A DNA stretch of 64,000 nucleotides from Pholiota molesta (Eukaryota > Basidiomycota > Agaricomycetes > Agaricales > Strophariaceae), in assembly GCA_014925825.1 (NCBI GenBank), contig JACGCK010000004.1, positions 806,001 through 870,000 on the forward strand, given 5' to 3'. Under the pieces are notes generated by a model. The model searched no databases, was not told the origin of the DNA, and saw nothing but the letters and a program-made list of their open reading frames with translations. The position numbers and the translations under genes are program-made. The stretch's first letter is position 1; each line of letters opens with the position of its first letter. Below are positions 48,741 through 61,800 of this stretch, piece by piece.

Positions 48741-51700
48741 TCAGCTCCAAGCATCCGTCGACGACTGAACCCCCCAATCTTCGAGATTGCCCCCAATGGG
48801 AGCTTGCCAGTCGTTGCCCACATCAAGAGCCGTGACTCCAGTCTCGCCCTCGTTCGCCTCCTCCGCGTGGTTTTCCTCTTCCTCCCTGTCAACATCTTCG
48901 AAGCCTCTTAAACGTCCTATGACCGGTGGCTCTTTCTTCTTCCTTGTTCGCGGCCCACGCTTGGACCCACGGGGTCGGGTAGGAAGATTTCTGGGATCGC
49001 GTTTCCAGGTAGATGAGGTATCTAAACCCAGAGTGCGTAAAATGACTAAGTGGCAGAAAAGAAAAGAAATTACTAACATGCTGCATTAGCGATCCCATCC
49101 TTCTTCTTTTCAGTGGAAACGAACTCAAACGGCACAAAAGGTCCCATGTCAGTGGATGTCGATCCCCAAGCGCTCAAATCCGTGGTCACGTTCTTCTCCC
49201 ATGGGTGAAATTCCGACTCGTCCACCTCGTCATCTGGCCCAAGTCCCCAGTCCTCAGCTTTAGTACCAAAGTCATCCTTGGCAGCGGAGCTGCCAGATTT
49301 CTCAGGCACAGGTGCCAGCCCCCAATCTTCAGCTCTGAAACCGAAATCGGTGTTGGAATCCGTCGGCTCTTTGGGCGCCGGAGAGACACCCCAATCCTCG
49401 CGGTTCCCTTGTGTACTGGAATCAGCAATGTCAGCCTCGTCAGATTTCTTCCCGAGCGATTTCTTCGATTCGGTTGGCGCAGACGTTGACCAAGCGGACC
49501 AATCGCCAGTGGGGACGCCGGATGTGGTCGTCGAATCTTTCCCGCTTTCCGAGACAGAAGGAAGTAACCAGTCTTCCAATTTGCCTATGTTGGCGTCTTC
49601 CTTGGGTGCCACGCTCTGGTCCTCAGTGATATCGGCGTCAGTGCTCTTGCTATCCGTCTTGCCAGCCAGTTTTTTCGTCTTGTGCGGTGCATGTCCCCAG
49701 TCGGTATAGTCGTCTACTCCAGATGCCCCCATTTTAGGCTCTTTCTTTGAGTCGGAGGACTGCGGACCCAATCCACCCCAGTCAGCCTTTGTCGTATCGG
49801 AACCAACAGCTTCGTCTTTGGGAGCCGCTGGCGCTTTCGTCGATTTGGAAGGAGGGCCCCAACCTGCTTCGGGCACGTCGATCTCCATGGCTGCATTCTT
49901 GGGAGTTGCTTTAGGCGTCTCCGCCCTCAAGGACTTGCTTTTCGAACCATTCTTCGAGTCAGGAGGAGGACCCCATTCGCCCAGAGCAGTGTCAGGCGCC
50001 TTCGAACCCGTAGCCGACGAATCTTTGGAATGCTTCCACGAATCTTTCGTTGAGTCTTTGTAGGCTGATTTAGGTCTGTCTGATTCGATATTTTTGCCTT
50101 TCTTGTTGGAACTGGGTTTAAGCGGCGTGTCCGACCTGAAGACCTTGCTTTGCATGTTTTTCTTCAAGTGGGCGGGAGGAGGAGGGCCCCACTGTTCACC
50201 CCAGTCAGGTTCAGGTGAGTCCATCCCCACTGCAGGGCTCGAACCTTTCTTTGGGCTAGGTGGAGGGCCCCATTGTTCACCCCAGCCAGCTTCGTGTTCA
50301 TCAATGTCCATGGCAGCGTTCTTGGACGTGTCCGCCGATTTCGCCTTGCTCTTCCTCGTGTCGGATGGCGGAGGACCCCATTGACCCCATTCGGTCAGGG
50401 GCTCGTCGACTTCCATGGCTGCACCCTTGGATACAGGAACGGGCTTAGAACTCCAATCGATGGCATCGAAGTTCAAATCCTCCACATTTTCGTCAGCCCT
50501 CCTCTTGCCCTTGTCCTTGGTGTCCGTCTCGGGTGGTGCGCGGGCCCAATCTTCGACTTGTCCTTCAAGTGTCGACCAATCGAAAGGCTCAACATTCTTG
50601 GACGATGACGCCGGAGACTTCTTGTCGTTGAGTTTGTCAAATTTGCCCTTGGACTTATCGGATCGGCCTCCGGATTTATCGAACTTCTCCTTTGGTTTAT
50701 CGAACCTATCTTTGCGCTTGTCGTCATATGTGTCTCTGGTTTTATCGTCGTTTCTACCTCTGGGTTTGTCGTACTTGTCGCGAGCCTTATCGTACGTGCC
50801 TCTTGGTTTGTCAAATTTGTCCTTGGGCTTGTCGAATTTCTTGGGCTCGAGTTCGGCAAAACCACTGTGATCCCATTGTCCATCGCTTCGCCCAGGTGGA
50901 AGGTCTTTCACCTTGATTGGAGACCCGGTAGACCTTCGAGACCTGGATCCGTCCCTACTGTTGAATTCGCTATTGCGAGGCGAACCGCTGTCGAATTTCT
51001 TGCCCTTGTAGGGTGATTCGGGGCGGCCATTCTTACCCCAACCCCTGGGCTGGCGTGGTGGGCTTCGTGAATTCTTCTCGTCGGTAGATACAGGACGACG
51101 CTCGCCGTAGTCGGCTGGAGTGTCGACGTCCATGGGCTTGACCTTAAGAGTTTGGAGCGGCTGGCCGCCCATCTGCGAATCTTCATCGTAACCTGGGTCA
51201 ACCAGCGGCTCCGAAGCCCAGTCAAGCCTAGTTCCGACATCCAAACTCCCTACAACCTCCTTCTTTTTGCCTTTATCCTTGTTGACAGAGGAATCGGCAA
51301 CCCAGTCATCTGCAGCTTCAAAATTCATCGCCTCTCCGGTGTCTTTGCCCTTCTTAGGCTTAGCGCCCCAATTGTCTCCAGTATCGTTCGCCTTCTTCTT
51401 GCCATTGTCTTGGGCTTTCTTGTCTGCCGGTTCGGGTGATGGGACGTCCCAGGCGGAGTGTTTGTCCCGTTGCGGGGTAGTAAAATCCACCGTTTCGTAT
51501 TCTTTCTCTTTCGATTTCCTGCGATCTGCGGGCGTACGGGAGGTCGATTTGTGTCTAGAAGCATCGAGCTCTCGTTCGCGTGGAAGATCACCGGAACGAC
51601 CTTTACGAGGAGATGTGGGATGCATGCTCCAGTTTGAATTGCCACCCGACCCACGGTCGATATCTTCAGTGGACCCTAAAATGAATGTTACTATATGACG

Positions 51701-53232
51701 AATTGTTTGTAAATGATGCGCACGAACATGGTTCCTTGGCGGTTTCAATAGTGCCCCATGGCGACTGGCTTCTTGTTGAAGGAGCTGTTGGCGTCGGCGA
51801 CGGCTTTGTGCGAAGAGCAGGTGGGATCTTGATTGGATTGGCCCCTACAGATGAATCATTCAGTACGAAAATCACGAATTGATCCAGGAGAAGATATGCC
51901 AACGAACATGCATTAACAGGCCCCTTGGGAGGTTGCTCCGCCAGAGGAGATTTGGCGCCCGAGGGTGAGGCTGGTTGTGGAGTGGTCTCCCATCCTGATT
52001 TCCCTTTGGCTGCATTGGCTTTCGCTGCTTCTGCCACAAATTTCTTCAGCGGCACGGGTTTACCCCCTAAAACACGGAGGACGATTAGTGTTGCTCGAAA
52101 GGTTGAATAATCAGAGGCTTTGACGAACATGCATTCTTTCCATTCAAGGGCGTCAAATTAGTGGTAGACAGGGATGGGAAATCCGCTCGCCCTGCGCCTG
52201 TGCCTATACAAACAGCCTGGTACGCATTTGAATGATACTACTTAGAAAAAAAGGGACGGACCTGATTGAGGAGATATTGCGGATGGAGTACTGCGATGAC
52301 GCTCAACAACTTGGTTGGCCTTCTTAGTGTCGATCGCGTCTACACCCGGCTTGCTCCAGGCACCAAGAACACTAGGCTTAATGCTGGGCGAAGCTTCGGT
52401 CTGCTTTGCGACCCAAGTAGAGGAACCAACCACTGTACATCATCGCGGAATGAGGAATAGCGAAATACGACAAAATGATTTCCAACACACCTGGAGCTGG
52501 TGGGCGAGGGGGTGGCTCGATTGGGAGTGTACGAGTGGGAAGAGGACGACAGAGGGTTTTGTTTGTCCTATCTTCGACTGGTGGTATGCACCAGTGCGTT
52601 TCTGGGTATGGATGTTTGATTTTTCTGGGAAATCGCAATTATCATCATGAGCGCCTATTTGTAGGACGTGGACTAAAAGGAGATGGCATCAACGCACTCT
52701 TGACCAGGAACCCATTTATATAGCCATCGCGAATTGACGGCAATGACTTTCCAACCTTCAATTGTCCGTTAGGAGGTGAAGTATCAGAGAGTCGATCACG
52801 CAGTGCTCACCATCTTTCTGCGCATCGCGTCCGCGTGCGTAGAAGCTGTGAAATACCTGCGTAACTCTGGGTTCCTCTTCGGGTGTTGGATCCTTCAGAA
52901 AGTCAGCCCAGCGATGTTCGCCCAACAGCAAACCGTGGTCAACGAAATCCTTGGATATTTCGAGCAGGATCATGTTGCCGGCCTTAAGAGGAAGCACGGT
53001 GTGTAAGTTGTCGCTGCCTCACCGAGGCAAAGTTGAACATGTGAGTGCCACTCACCCTAGGTTTCTCATGGATTGCCCAAAGGTGATTAGGACCAATACA
53101 TTCTGCGACCCACTTCGCTGCTTCGATCTGATCGTCCTCTTCGTGCCAATCGGGGTTGAGAGGGTATGGTTGGTAAACGGTGAAGAACCGCGCATCTTCC
53201 ACAATTTCGGGGGACTTTGGGCGCTTGACCAT
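48741..53232 (-). CDS. Large WG-repeat, mostly disordered protein (candidate Argonaute-hook protein)
   Basis: I do not recognise a named family. The N-terminus (MVKRPKSPEIVEDARFFTVY, QIEAAKWVAECIGPNHLWAI, TVLPLKAGNMILLEISKDFV) looks like a small folded domain of about 110 residues. Five or more short exons follow, then one exon of about 890 codons (49073-51748) and a last exon ending GNLEDWGVQSSTDAWS. The large exon has a Lys/Asp repeat region (KFDKPKDKFDKPRGTYDK-like, about ten units) and a long series of WG dipeptides in acidic or Pro/Ser context: TEWGQWGPPPS, AGWGEQWGPPPS, PDWGEQWGPPPP, GEWGPPPDS, AGWGPPSKS, ADWGGLGPQ, TDWGHAPHK, EDWGVSPAP, EDWGLAPVPE, EDWGLGPDD. Such spaced WG/GW motifs bind Argonaute in other systems. 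The splice at AA|F restores the last exon. The role is inferred only. Confidence 0.75.
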
Positions 53233-54557
53233 AGTGAGTACCTGCTTGGGAGAGAGTTCTTACGCGTCCTGTAAGTATTATAGAGAAGAGATAGCTAAAG
53301 AGAGATTGGCGGTCAGGAGAGTTTCGATCAAGGGTTGGCTTTTATAGTTCTGTTTGGTCTCCCAGCCACTGATTGTTCAGAAGCATGACTTTATCTTCTA
53401 TATGGACCGTGGGGTCCAGGACTTAACAGCGAGGCAGACAATGAGACACGAGGAAGTTTTCAAAGTTGTATTTAAGGATAACTTGACTTGAAAAAGTAAC
53501 TTTAGGGAATGATGGTGATCGGGTCAAGAGATGAAATGGGCGATAATCAGTGTCACTCGGCGATTCAGCCGATAATGCTCACTCTGATTCGGCTTCCTTG
53601 ATTCTCTGTCAAACGTCATGAAGGAACACATGTATGTTTTATGTCTTTTTAGGGAATTCAAGAAAGTGCACATCGTTGGCATTGTTGGCACATTTGTGTC
53701 TGTATGGTTTGTCTCTGACTCACTGGGACGGCGATCAAAAGAAATTTCTTCTTGACGACACAAGCCGCAGCGCCAGTAAATGAAAGGATCGTTGACAGAA
53801 AAGAGATTTGACTTAAGGCTATGCCATTTCAGTAATCCAATTGCTTGTTACTGAGTCGGGAAGTCCATTGTTCAAAGACGTGCGCGTGGTTGTTGTTCGA
53901 GGTATTCACCGCCTCGCGATAAAAACGTGTAAAAAGAATTGGATGCTTGCCCAAATACGCTACAAACCGGATGGAGGTCGAATGGCGATGACAGTACATG
54001 TGCACTGCGGCCAGGCGGCCAGGCAGTGAAGTCAGATTAAATGTCATGGCATGAGGATCTAAGTACATAGGAATGGCTATCAATGACGCGAGGGTTTCGG
54101 ACCAGCAGCACTAGCGGTGGTCCTCGACAATCATTCTCCACAGCCGGCCCTGTTGCCTGTGACCATGATGGCCATTGGGTGTGCCTGTAGGTGTAGCTGT
54201 GCTGCGCGTAGAACTTTTGGAGTGAAATAGTCGTCACTGAAGCACATCAGAAATTCGGAATAGAATCATCGCTCAGCATCGCTCATGCGAAAGGGTCTAT
54301 CATGATGTAGCTGCACGGCTGGGTTAGTATGGTCTGACGGCGCGTACTCTGGGGAAGACCAGAGGCAATGCGGAGACGCAGCCACTGCGCGCGAGAGCTG
54401 TCTCTGCCAAGGACGCGAATGGATTACCTAATCGTCTCCTCCTGATCAGCGGCAGCAGGGTTTCTTTTGGTGCTGATTCATATCCTGCGGTTCCTCTTTC
54501 TTTCTATCCTTCACCCAGCTTTCTGCCCTCTAGAAGGCGCGAAGCACCCTCCAATCT
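53233..54557. promoter_or_regulatory. Divergent intergenic region of 1.3 kb
   Basis: This lies between the WG-repeat gene (leftward) and the ubiquitin protease gene (rightward). A short GC-rich inverted repeat (CACTGC..GCAGTG with GGCC inside) lies at about 54003-54028. No convincing open frame was seen. Confidence 0.45.
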
Positions 54558-57500
54558 ATGCCTGGGGTCGCTATCCAGCCGAACAGCCCCTCCGGAACTG
54601 GAGGCTTCGGTCCATTGCCCTCGAGTAAGTGGATGCCATCCCACACTTACAGCACCCACCCAAAGTCATCTGCAATGCCAGCGACACCAAACGGCACGAA
54701 TCGCATCTCCAACGATCTATCAGTCGCAGAGATCAAGACGAAAGCGAAGGAAAATGTTACTAAGGAAGCCCGAGGAGTTTCTGCCATTACTCTCATCAAG
54801 ACTGCTCGGACCCAGATTCTTTCGGCCAAAGACCATGAGGTTAAAGGAGATCTTAGAGGGGCATTCGCTTCCTATATTAAAGCAGCGACGCTTGCCAAGA
54901 TGACAATGGATTCGCCGGAATATTTGCTTGAGGCCAAGGGCAAAGGTGGTGTCATTCGGAAGGAACTGAACGACTTTCTCGAGGTCTGTTATTCGGTTGG
55001 GCCTTATCAGGATCCTTTTTTTAAGTAAAACTAATATTTATATCTATTTAGAGCGATGGCCGCGACATTAGTCAACGAGCCAGCGCCGTAGAAGAGAAGT
55101 TGAAGGCGATAGAGAAGGCTCATATTGCGTATGTCTTTCAGTTCGTCATTTATCCACCAGTGTCTGACGACCATCGGACTAGCGAGTCCAAAGAGATTAC
55201 TCCGTCAGCTTCAATCGCGGATCGTATGAGGGCGTTGCAAGACAATGGACTATCGCTAGGGCAAACCAAGATACGCGACCATGCAACCTTGCCCACTCCT
55301 CCGGTCTCTCCCAGGAATTTCGTCAATTCTCCTTCAGTTAGCGCTTCCAAAAGCTCTTCCCCTCTAGATCCTCCCACTTCGGCACCTGCACAATCAATAC
55401 ACGCATTCGTCTCTCCATCGACCCTGGGTCCCCCTTCGCCATCCTCGACACCGTCTTCTTCCCCTCCCAATAGCGCCGCGATGGGGACGTACGACCTAAG
55501 CGGCTTTAATCAGGCCTTCCCTTCTATTGACGAATTAGACGAGTCTCCTGCGTTTTGTCTGCCTTCTGTGCCTACCGGCATTGGTAGCACGTCTAAGCCG
55601 TACGGGAAAGACGCGCGTAACGGTGGCGAATCTGTAGCGTCTCCTCTGGCATCATTTCGCACCTTTACAGTGCCCATCGAACGTCCTTCAAGTACCCCTA
55701 TTACCCATACTAACAATAACTTCTCCAGTCGGCCGCCTTCTCCATCCGTTAATAGAACAACACACAGGCCATCTGGACTTTCGAACGGTGTCACCACGAG
55801 CCCGTCAACATCGAAAATCCCTATTCCTGTCAAAAATACCGCGTTTCCGAAAGACCTTTTGGCATACCTTCGCGATCACAATGTGTTGCTCATCGATGTC
55901 CGAAACCGGGCAGACTTCGATCGCGAGCATATTAAAGGCAACGCAGTCGTTTGCATAGAACCATCGGTGCTCATGCGAGAAGGGTGTGTTTGTTTTTAGT
56001 GTTCTATTTTTGTCGAATATTTCTTGATCTATCTCCCAGTGTGACAGCGGAAGCCCTGGAGAACTCGATGGTGGTCGGACCTCGGCAAGAGGCAAGTCTT
56101 TTCGGAAACCGCGATAAATTTGACTTGGTTGCTGTCTATGATGAATCTTCAAAGACCTTTGGCAACGAGCATTCCCCTCTGACCGTTCTTGTACGCGCGA
56201 TAAGCGAGCAGGCTTTCAAGAAGATGCTCAAACGGATGCCGATGCTGCTCGTTGGTGGTATCGAGGCGTGGAAGAAAGATATGAAAGAGGATGGGCTTGC
56301 GAGAGGCCCATCGTACATGGAAATACAGAAACCAGTACCGACCAAGAGCACGCCAAGTGCCCTGTTATTTTCCGGCACGAGCAGCTCCACAACTAGCAGT
56401 ACATATATGAACGGAAATCCGCTACCCAGCATCCCTACAAGCAATGGGGGTAGTCATGAAGTTTGGACCCCTCCTCGTCAAGATTATAACACCGGAAACA
56501 GTGTAACGTACGGCGAGCATCGCCCATCCCCTTCGTTGGATCAGTCGATACATACAAGGTTCGGATTCAGTCGCGCTTCTCATCCGCTATCGTTTTTTGA
56601 CTTACCTCTGCGCTTACAGAGCACCTGCTGATGCAGGCTACAGTGGTACATATCTACCCAATGGTGATAAACCTCTTGTTCGTCGGCCAGCCGTTCTGCG
56701 TCCAAGCTCAGGTTCCATCTCATATACTAGAAGTATGAATGATACTGTAAGTAGCGCCTCACCATTCAATATATTCCATGCACCGACCGTCATCCTGACC
56801 CATGCTGCCTCGTAGATTACATCTCCCGTTATACCCACTCAATCCATGTCCTCTGGTCCTCTACTACCATCGGGCACACCCATCACATACCCCCAATTCC
56901 CACGGCATATATCACCCAATCCCTCAGGCTCCAACCCATCGTTTGGGTCTTCCGTCAGCCAATTCACTACCACACCAGCGCAGTATGACATTGCCTCACC
57001 GCCACCAGTCTCCATCAATCCCTCACAACTCTCCCGCAAACGCAGTGATTTCATCGATCAGTCGCAGGAGGCGCTCTCTGGGTCGGGATTCAACGCCCGC
57101 TCGCCGAAGGCAGTGGATTATCCGGAGGTGACCTCGCCGACGATTGTGCGCCCGCCGCCTGTCGCTGCGTCGACGCTCGAGCGCAAGGACAACCGGCCAC
57201 GAATACCCCCCTCGCCCTTCTCACCGCTGAGTAACGGTTTGTCAGGACCTAAGCCGCCGCGCATTCAATCGGATTATCCAGTCAGTTATTGGCCAGACAC
57301 ACAGATTGGGACATCTGGGTTGAAGAACTTGGGAAATACATGTTATATGAATGCACCGATACAGTGTTTAAGCGCGACAGTGCCGTTCTCAAGATTCTTC
57401 ACTGGTAAGTGTTACTTGAAACGGTTTTTATTCCATGTTGACTCAGTGATTTTTTTGTGTTTCTTGCAGAGGGCCGCTGGAAGGTTGCGGTCAATTATAC

Positions 57501-58744
57501 CAATCCACTTGGATCGAAAGGAAAGTTGGCAGGTGCTTTTGCCAAGTTGCTTCATGATATGTGGGGAGGAGATCTTCCATATCTCACTCCAATAGACTTC
57601 AGAGTGGGCATCCTTTCCCCCCTATCACTTTCTTCTGTCTAACTGGCCCTTGTTTCAGAAATCAATATGTCAACTAAAATCTCAATACAACGGCTCTGAC
57701 CAACACGACTCGCAGGAATTTCTAAGCTTCTTGATGGATGGGATACACGAAGACCTAAATCGCATTCTTGCCAAACCTTCATATACCCCTTCGCCGGAGG
57801 AAGAAGCCGAATTAGAGCGCTTGCCGCCTCAAATAGCAAGTGAGAGAGAGTGGAACACATGGAGGTCTCGGAACGATAGTTTGGTTGTCGATTTCTTTCA
57901 GGGCCAATTCCGGAATCGGTTGGAATGTTTGACTTGCCACAAGGTGCGTAACATTTGGATCTACTGACGATCATGGAATTAATGTCATGTAATTTAGACT
58001 TCAACAACATATAATGTATTCTCTATTTTGCAACTTCCAATACCCAACTCGAGGAGCGGAAAAGTGCCCATTGAGCGCTGTCTTGATGCCTTTTTCAACG
58101 AGGAGGTGCTCGAGAAGGATGATGCATGGTACGATAATTATTTATCTCAATTGATGCGGTATTTACGTTTCCTCTAGGGATTGCCCACAATGCAAGACCA
58201 AGCGACGCGCATCCAAAAAGCTTTCCCTTGCTCGTCTGCCGCCCGTCCTAATGGTTCATCTAAAAAGATTTGAAGCCAACGGTCGATTCTCGGACAAGAT
58301 CGACACATTCGTTGACTTCCCGATGAAGAGTCTGGATCTGACAAACTATATGCCTCCCCCTCTCCCCCCAGGTGCTGATAAATCTCAACTAAATGGCGGC
58401 CTGCCCATGTCACCAGAGGATCCTCGCACCCAGCTGCCTCCATACCGGTATGATCTATATGGAGTGACAAACCACTATGGTAATCTGAGTAGTGGTCATT
58501 GTAAGTTTCCCCTCGATACCTTTTTTTGTTTTACTCGTTCTGATTTTTGTGTTTCATTACAGATACCGCTTTTATTGCTTCTAGAGGCGGTTGGATGTAC
58601 TGCGATGATAGCAGTGTTAAACCAGTAGATCCGAAGCAGGTCGTCGTACGTACTACTTGATTCAAGAAGGGAATATTGAGCTAATTCCTCCATTTACAGG
58701 GCCAGAAGGCATATGTTCTGTTCTACAAACGTGTTAAACCTTAG
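54558..58744 (+). CDS. DOA4: Doa4/USP8-type ubiquitin C-terminal hydrolase with rhodanese domain
   Basis: Order: a helical N-terminal USP8-dimerisation/MIT-like region (residues about 45-150, SAITLIKTARTQILSAKDHE); a long Ser/Pro-rich linker; a rhodanese-like domain (FPKDLLAYLRDHNVLLIDVR, REHIKGNAVVCIEPS, MPMLLVGGIEAWKKD) that lacks the catalytic Cys loop; a second disordered linker; and the USP catalytic domain. The USP part has the Cys box GLKNLGNTCYMNAPIQCLS, the QHDSQEFLSFLMDG box, two CxxC pairs (CLTCHK and CPQCK), LPPVLMVHLKRFEANGRFSD, and the His box GNLSSGHYTAFI, with end YVLFYKRVKP. Doa4 recycles ubiquitin at endosomes during multivesicular-body sorting, and I infer the same place of action. 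Length is about 1,190 residues with about ten introns; no frameshift was seen. Confidence 0.92.
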
Positions 58745-58884
58745 AGTACAATTAGTTATTTCACATTCCCCTTTTGCTTTCACTCAAATTTACACTGCCA
58801 TGCTCTAGTTGTCATTTGTATTATTAACCTTCGCATTGCTCCCCTAGGACCCAAGGATTTGTACTTTATAGCTAATTCATTTCG

Positions 58885-61800
58885 TCATGATACCATCATG
58901 CCCATCGACTTTGCACTACTTGTTTCGTTTACATCGAAATGACATTTATGGCACATCCACACCTCCTGGCCGTTGCGATGGCCATTGAGCGCCAATGATG
59001 TTTCCGTGACAGGATAAAATGCAGGTGAGAATTGGGAATGACATCGGAAGCATTCTGGATCGGGTGCTGTTGTTGGAGTTTGGACGGGAGGTTGAATGTC
59101 GCTGCGGATGTTGAGGATGGTATCAAGTCGTCGGGCCTTTCGTAATAGGCCGTGAGCTTGGGTAGTAGGCGCTTGTTTGTAGGCTTGACAATATACTTGA
59201 AGAGCAGTCTACAACGTCGGTGTCAGTTAAGAAAGATCATGAATTGCAAAAAGAAGAAAAAGCTGACCTCCCCGCCTTCGTTGGTTTCACAAATGTCATA
59301 TATGTCGCGTTTGCTGTGATCATGATCCTTGCACGACACAATGGCATTCATGCAACCAGTCTCGCCCTTGAAAGTTGTGGTAATAGTGGTATCTCTTCTG
59401 CTACTTTTGACCTACGGAAGATGAGATACATTTTTTGCATCATGATTTCCGTGAAACTTACTGGTTGAATCTCAAACCCAAACCGGTGACCTTGTTTCCA
59501 AGCACAAGAAGCGTGAAATTCTTTACTGCAATCGCTACACCGAATGACGGCACCCTCTTGCTCCCCACAAAGACAACACTTCTACACAATGCGTAAGTTC
59601 GCTTTTACGTAATAATGTACCATAAACATGCTTACAGTTTGCCATTTATGCCGAGCAACGGTATTCAGACCTTCGACTAGGCGAAGGCGCGAAGCATCGG
59701 TAAAGGTGAGTTCAGGAGTAAACACGGCACATAGAATATGCGCCCATCCTTGACTTTCCGTTGGTTTACAAGCACGAAGAAAAGAATCATGTGGTGGCCA
59801 CGGCTTTCTCCTCTTGTCCTCGTTCGAAGCTCGTGGGCAGAGCAAACAGTCAGGGTTCTAGAGAGACGAACTCAAATACAATTCGAGAATATTCAACAGC
59901 CATGACTCACAATAGACGCCTCCAATGTTTCTTCGTTTTCACACAGTTCGCAGACCCATGCATCGACAGCAGATGGATCAACATGAACTCCGATAGTCCC
60001 TGGTGTTGATAATATGAGAAATATTCCATAATCAGCACAAGTGGAAACATACCTGCATGCACTCGGAAACCGCATTGTTTGCATTTGAGAACCTTTCCTG
60101 GAGGTCCTGTCTTGAGGCAACCAAGACACCGATTCTGAGCTGCAATAGAGATAGTTGGCGGTGGAGTAGACTGGACGGATGTACTTGTCTAGAATAAATC
60201 AAGGATAAATAAAAAATCAATCACATTATATTGCCTCACTTACTCTTGGTCGTTTTGTAGAAGGTCCAGCGAGGGGTGTGCCTTCTCTCTTCTCGCGGAT
60301 TTTGGCAGTTGGCACTGATTCTTCACGCAGTGGGCGAACATTAGATCCGCATACTTTCGCCAATTTGTCCCGCAGGTGTCGCAAAGAATATTAGTAGGGA
60401 GACCCTTCGGTGCTTTCCACCACGTCTTGGACTCCCGTGTTCTGCAAGCACCACAGCTTGGTGTCTTCGAAGGCTGGGCAATAATAGACGCCTCATCGTC
60501 TGAGTGGCCTACGTGCTGTCCGCTACTCGCCTCTGCCAAAGATTTATACTGTGCCCTGATGGGAGCAGGCGGTGGTCCTGCTTCTTTAGTCGGCGCGTTT
60601 CTTCTCCTAGCTTCATGCTTTGCAAAAGTCAGTAACATGTAGAAAAGGAACGAAACAAATGACAGACTTTTTCCAATGGCCATAAAAGCGTACAACTTCA
60701 TAAATAGATCTCGAAGCGACCTCATCTCGGACAGCACGAAGTTCGGCACCATGCTGGTGAATAGCGTCTTCAAATGCAACACCTCCTCTCTGGACCATTC
60801 CTTGTCTGTATATGGCGTTTCCTGTTTTTTCCACTACAGAATGCCATTTAGAATCTGAAATAAAAATTTCAACACCTAAAGTAAACCAACCTTGTCCAAC
60901 CGATTTAGCATTATCTTGACATTGCTCATTGAGCCTTCCATAGCAGCCTCTGACAGCCGATGTATAACTTCTGTTAGCCAATCTACACTAGACTTTTGTT
61001 TAGGGTCATTGGAAAGACGATTTTTGATTTCCTCAGCTGCATATGGAGGTCAGTAAGTATTTTGAAGTTCAAACCCACTAGACTAACCTTCGGCCACTAT
61101 AAAAGGAAGGAGGGCGTTACGATTGATTATGTAATAACATGCTATGATGACAAGCGCTTACGTTCGGACTCTGTAAAAGTGTTGAAGATGCCAAGCACTT
61201 CGACCGTATTGTCGCCTCCTCTTTCTTCGATTTCTAATTTAGAGGGTGGTTAACCTGTGAATATATATTATACTGGGGACACATACCTGAGGGTACATTA
61301 TATGGATCTGGAGCTGGCGGAACATTGGCTGAAATTTGGGCCCTACGCGGGATGCAGTGCGGGGAAAGATAAGATCTCAGGATCTATATTGTTGTGTCTT
61401 TAGTCATATTCCTTCATCTAGAATGGCCTAGAAATTACCTAGCGTGTCTTCTGCAACAGTATGCTGGCTAATAAACGTAGGCATTTGGTTTTCCATAAAA
61501 TTGAGACGTCAAACGACTACTCACCCAAAATAGCGGAACGGCCACATGTTGAAATGCTTGACGGGAAGATTTTCTTCTCTTTCTGCCAGGGATTTATCTT
61601 TTCGTGGTCGGCCACGTCCCCGGGCTGCAGGTGCATTAGACTTATTCTTGTTGATCGAAGGGGGTCGCATGGCGCAGCTCATGGCTGTCGACTTCCTCTT
61701 CATGTTTACGTGAACAAGGCGCGCAGGTCCAACCGTAACCACGAGAAGGTTTAGCCATTAACGGAGGCTGAACACATCTCATATGAAAGTATTTTTTGCA

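Noticed and set aside
54003..54028. GC-rich inverted repeat as a terminator or regulatory hairpin
   Set aside because: It is short, in a promoter-side region, and without other support.
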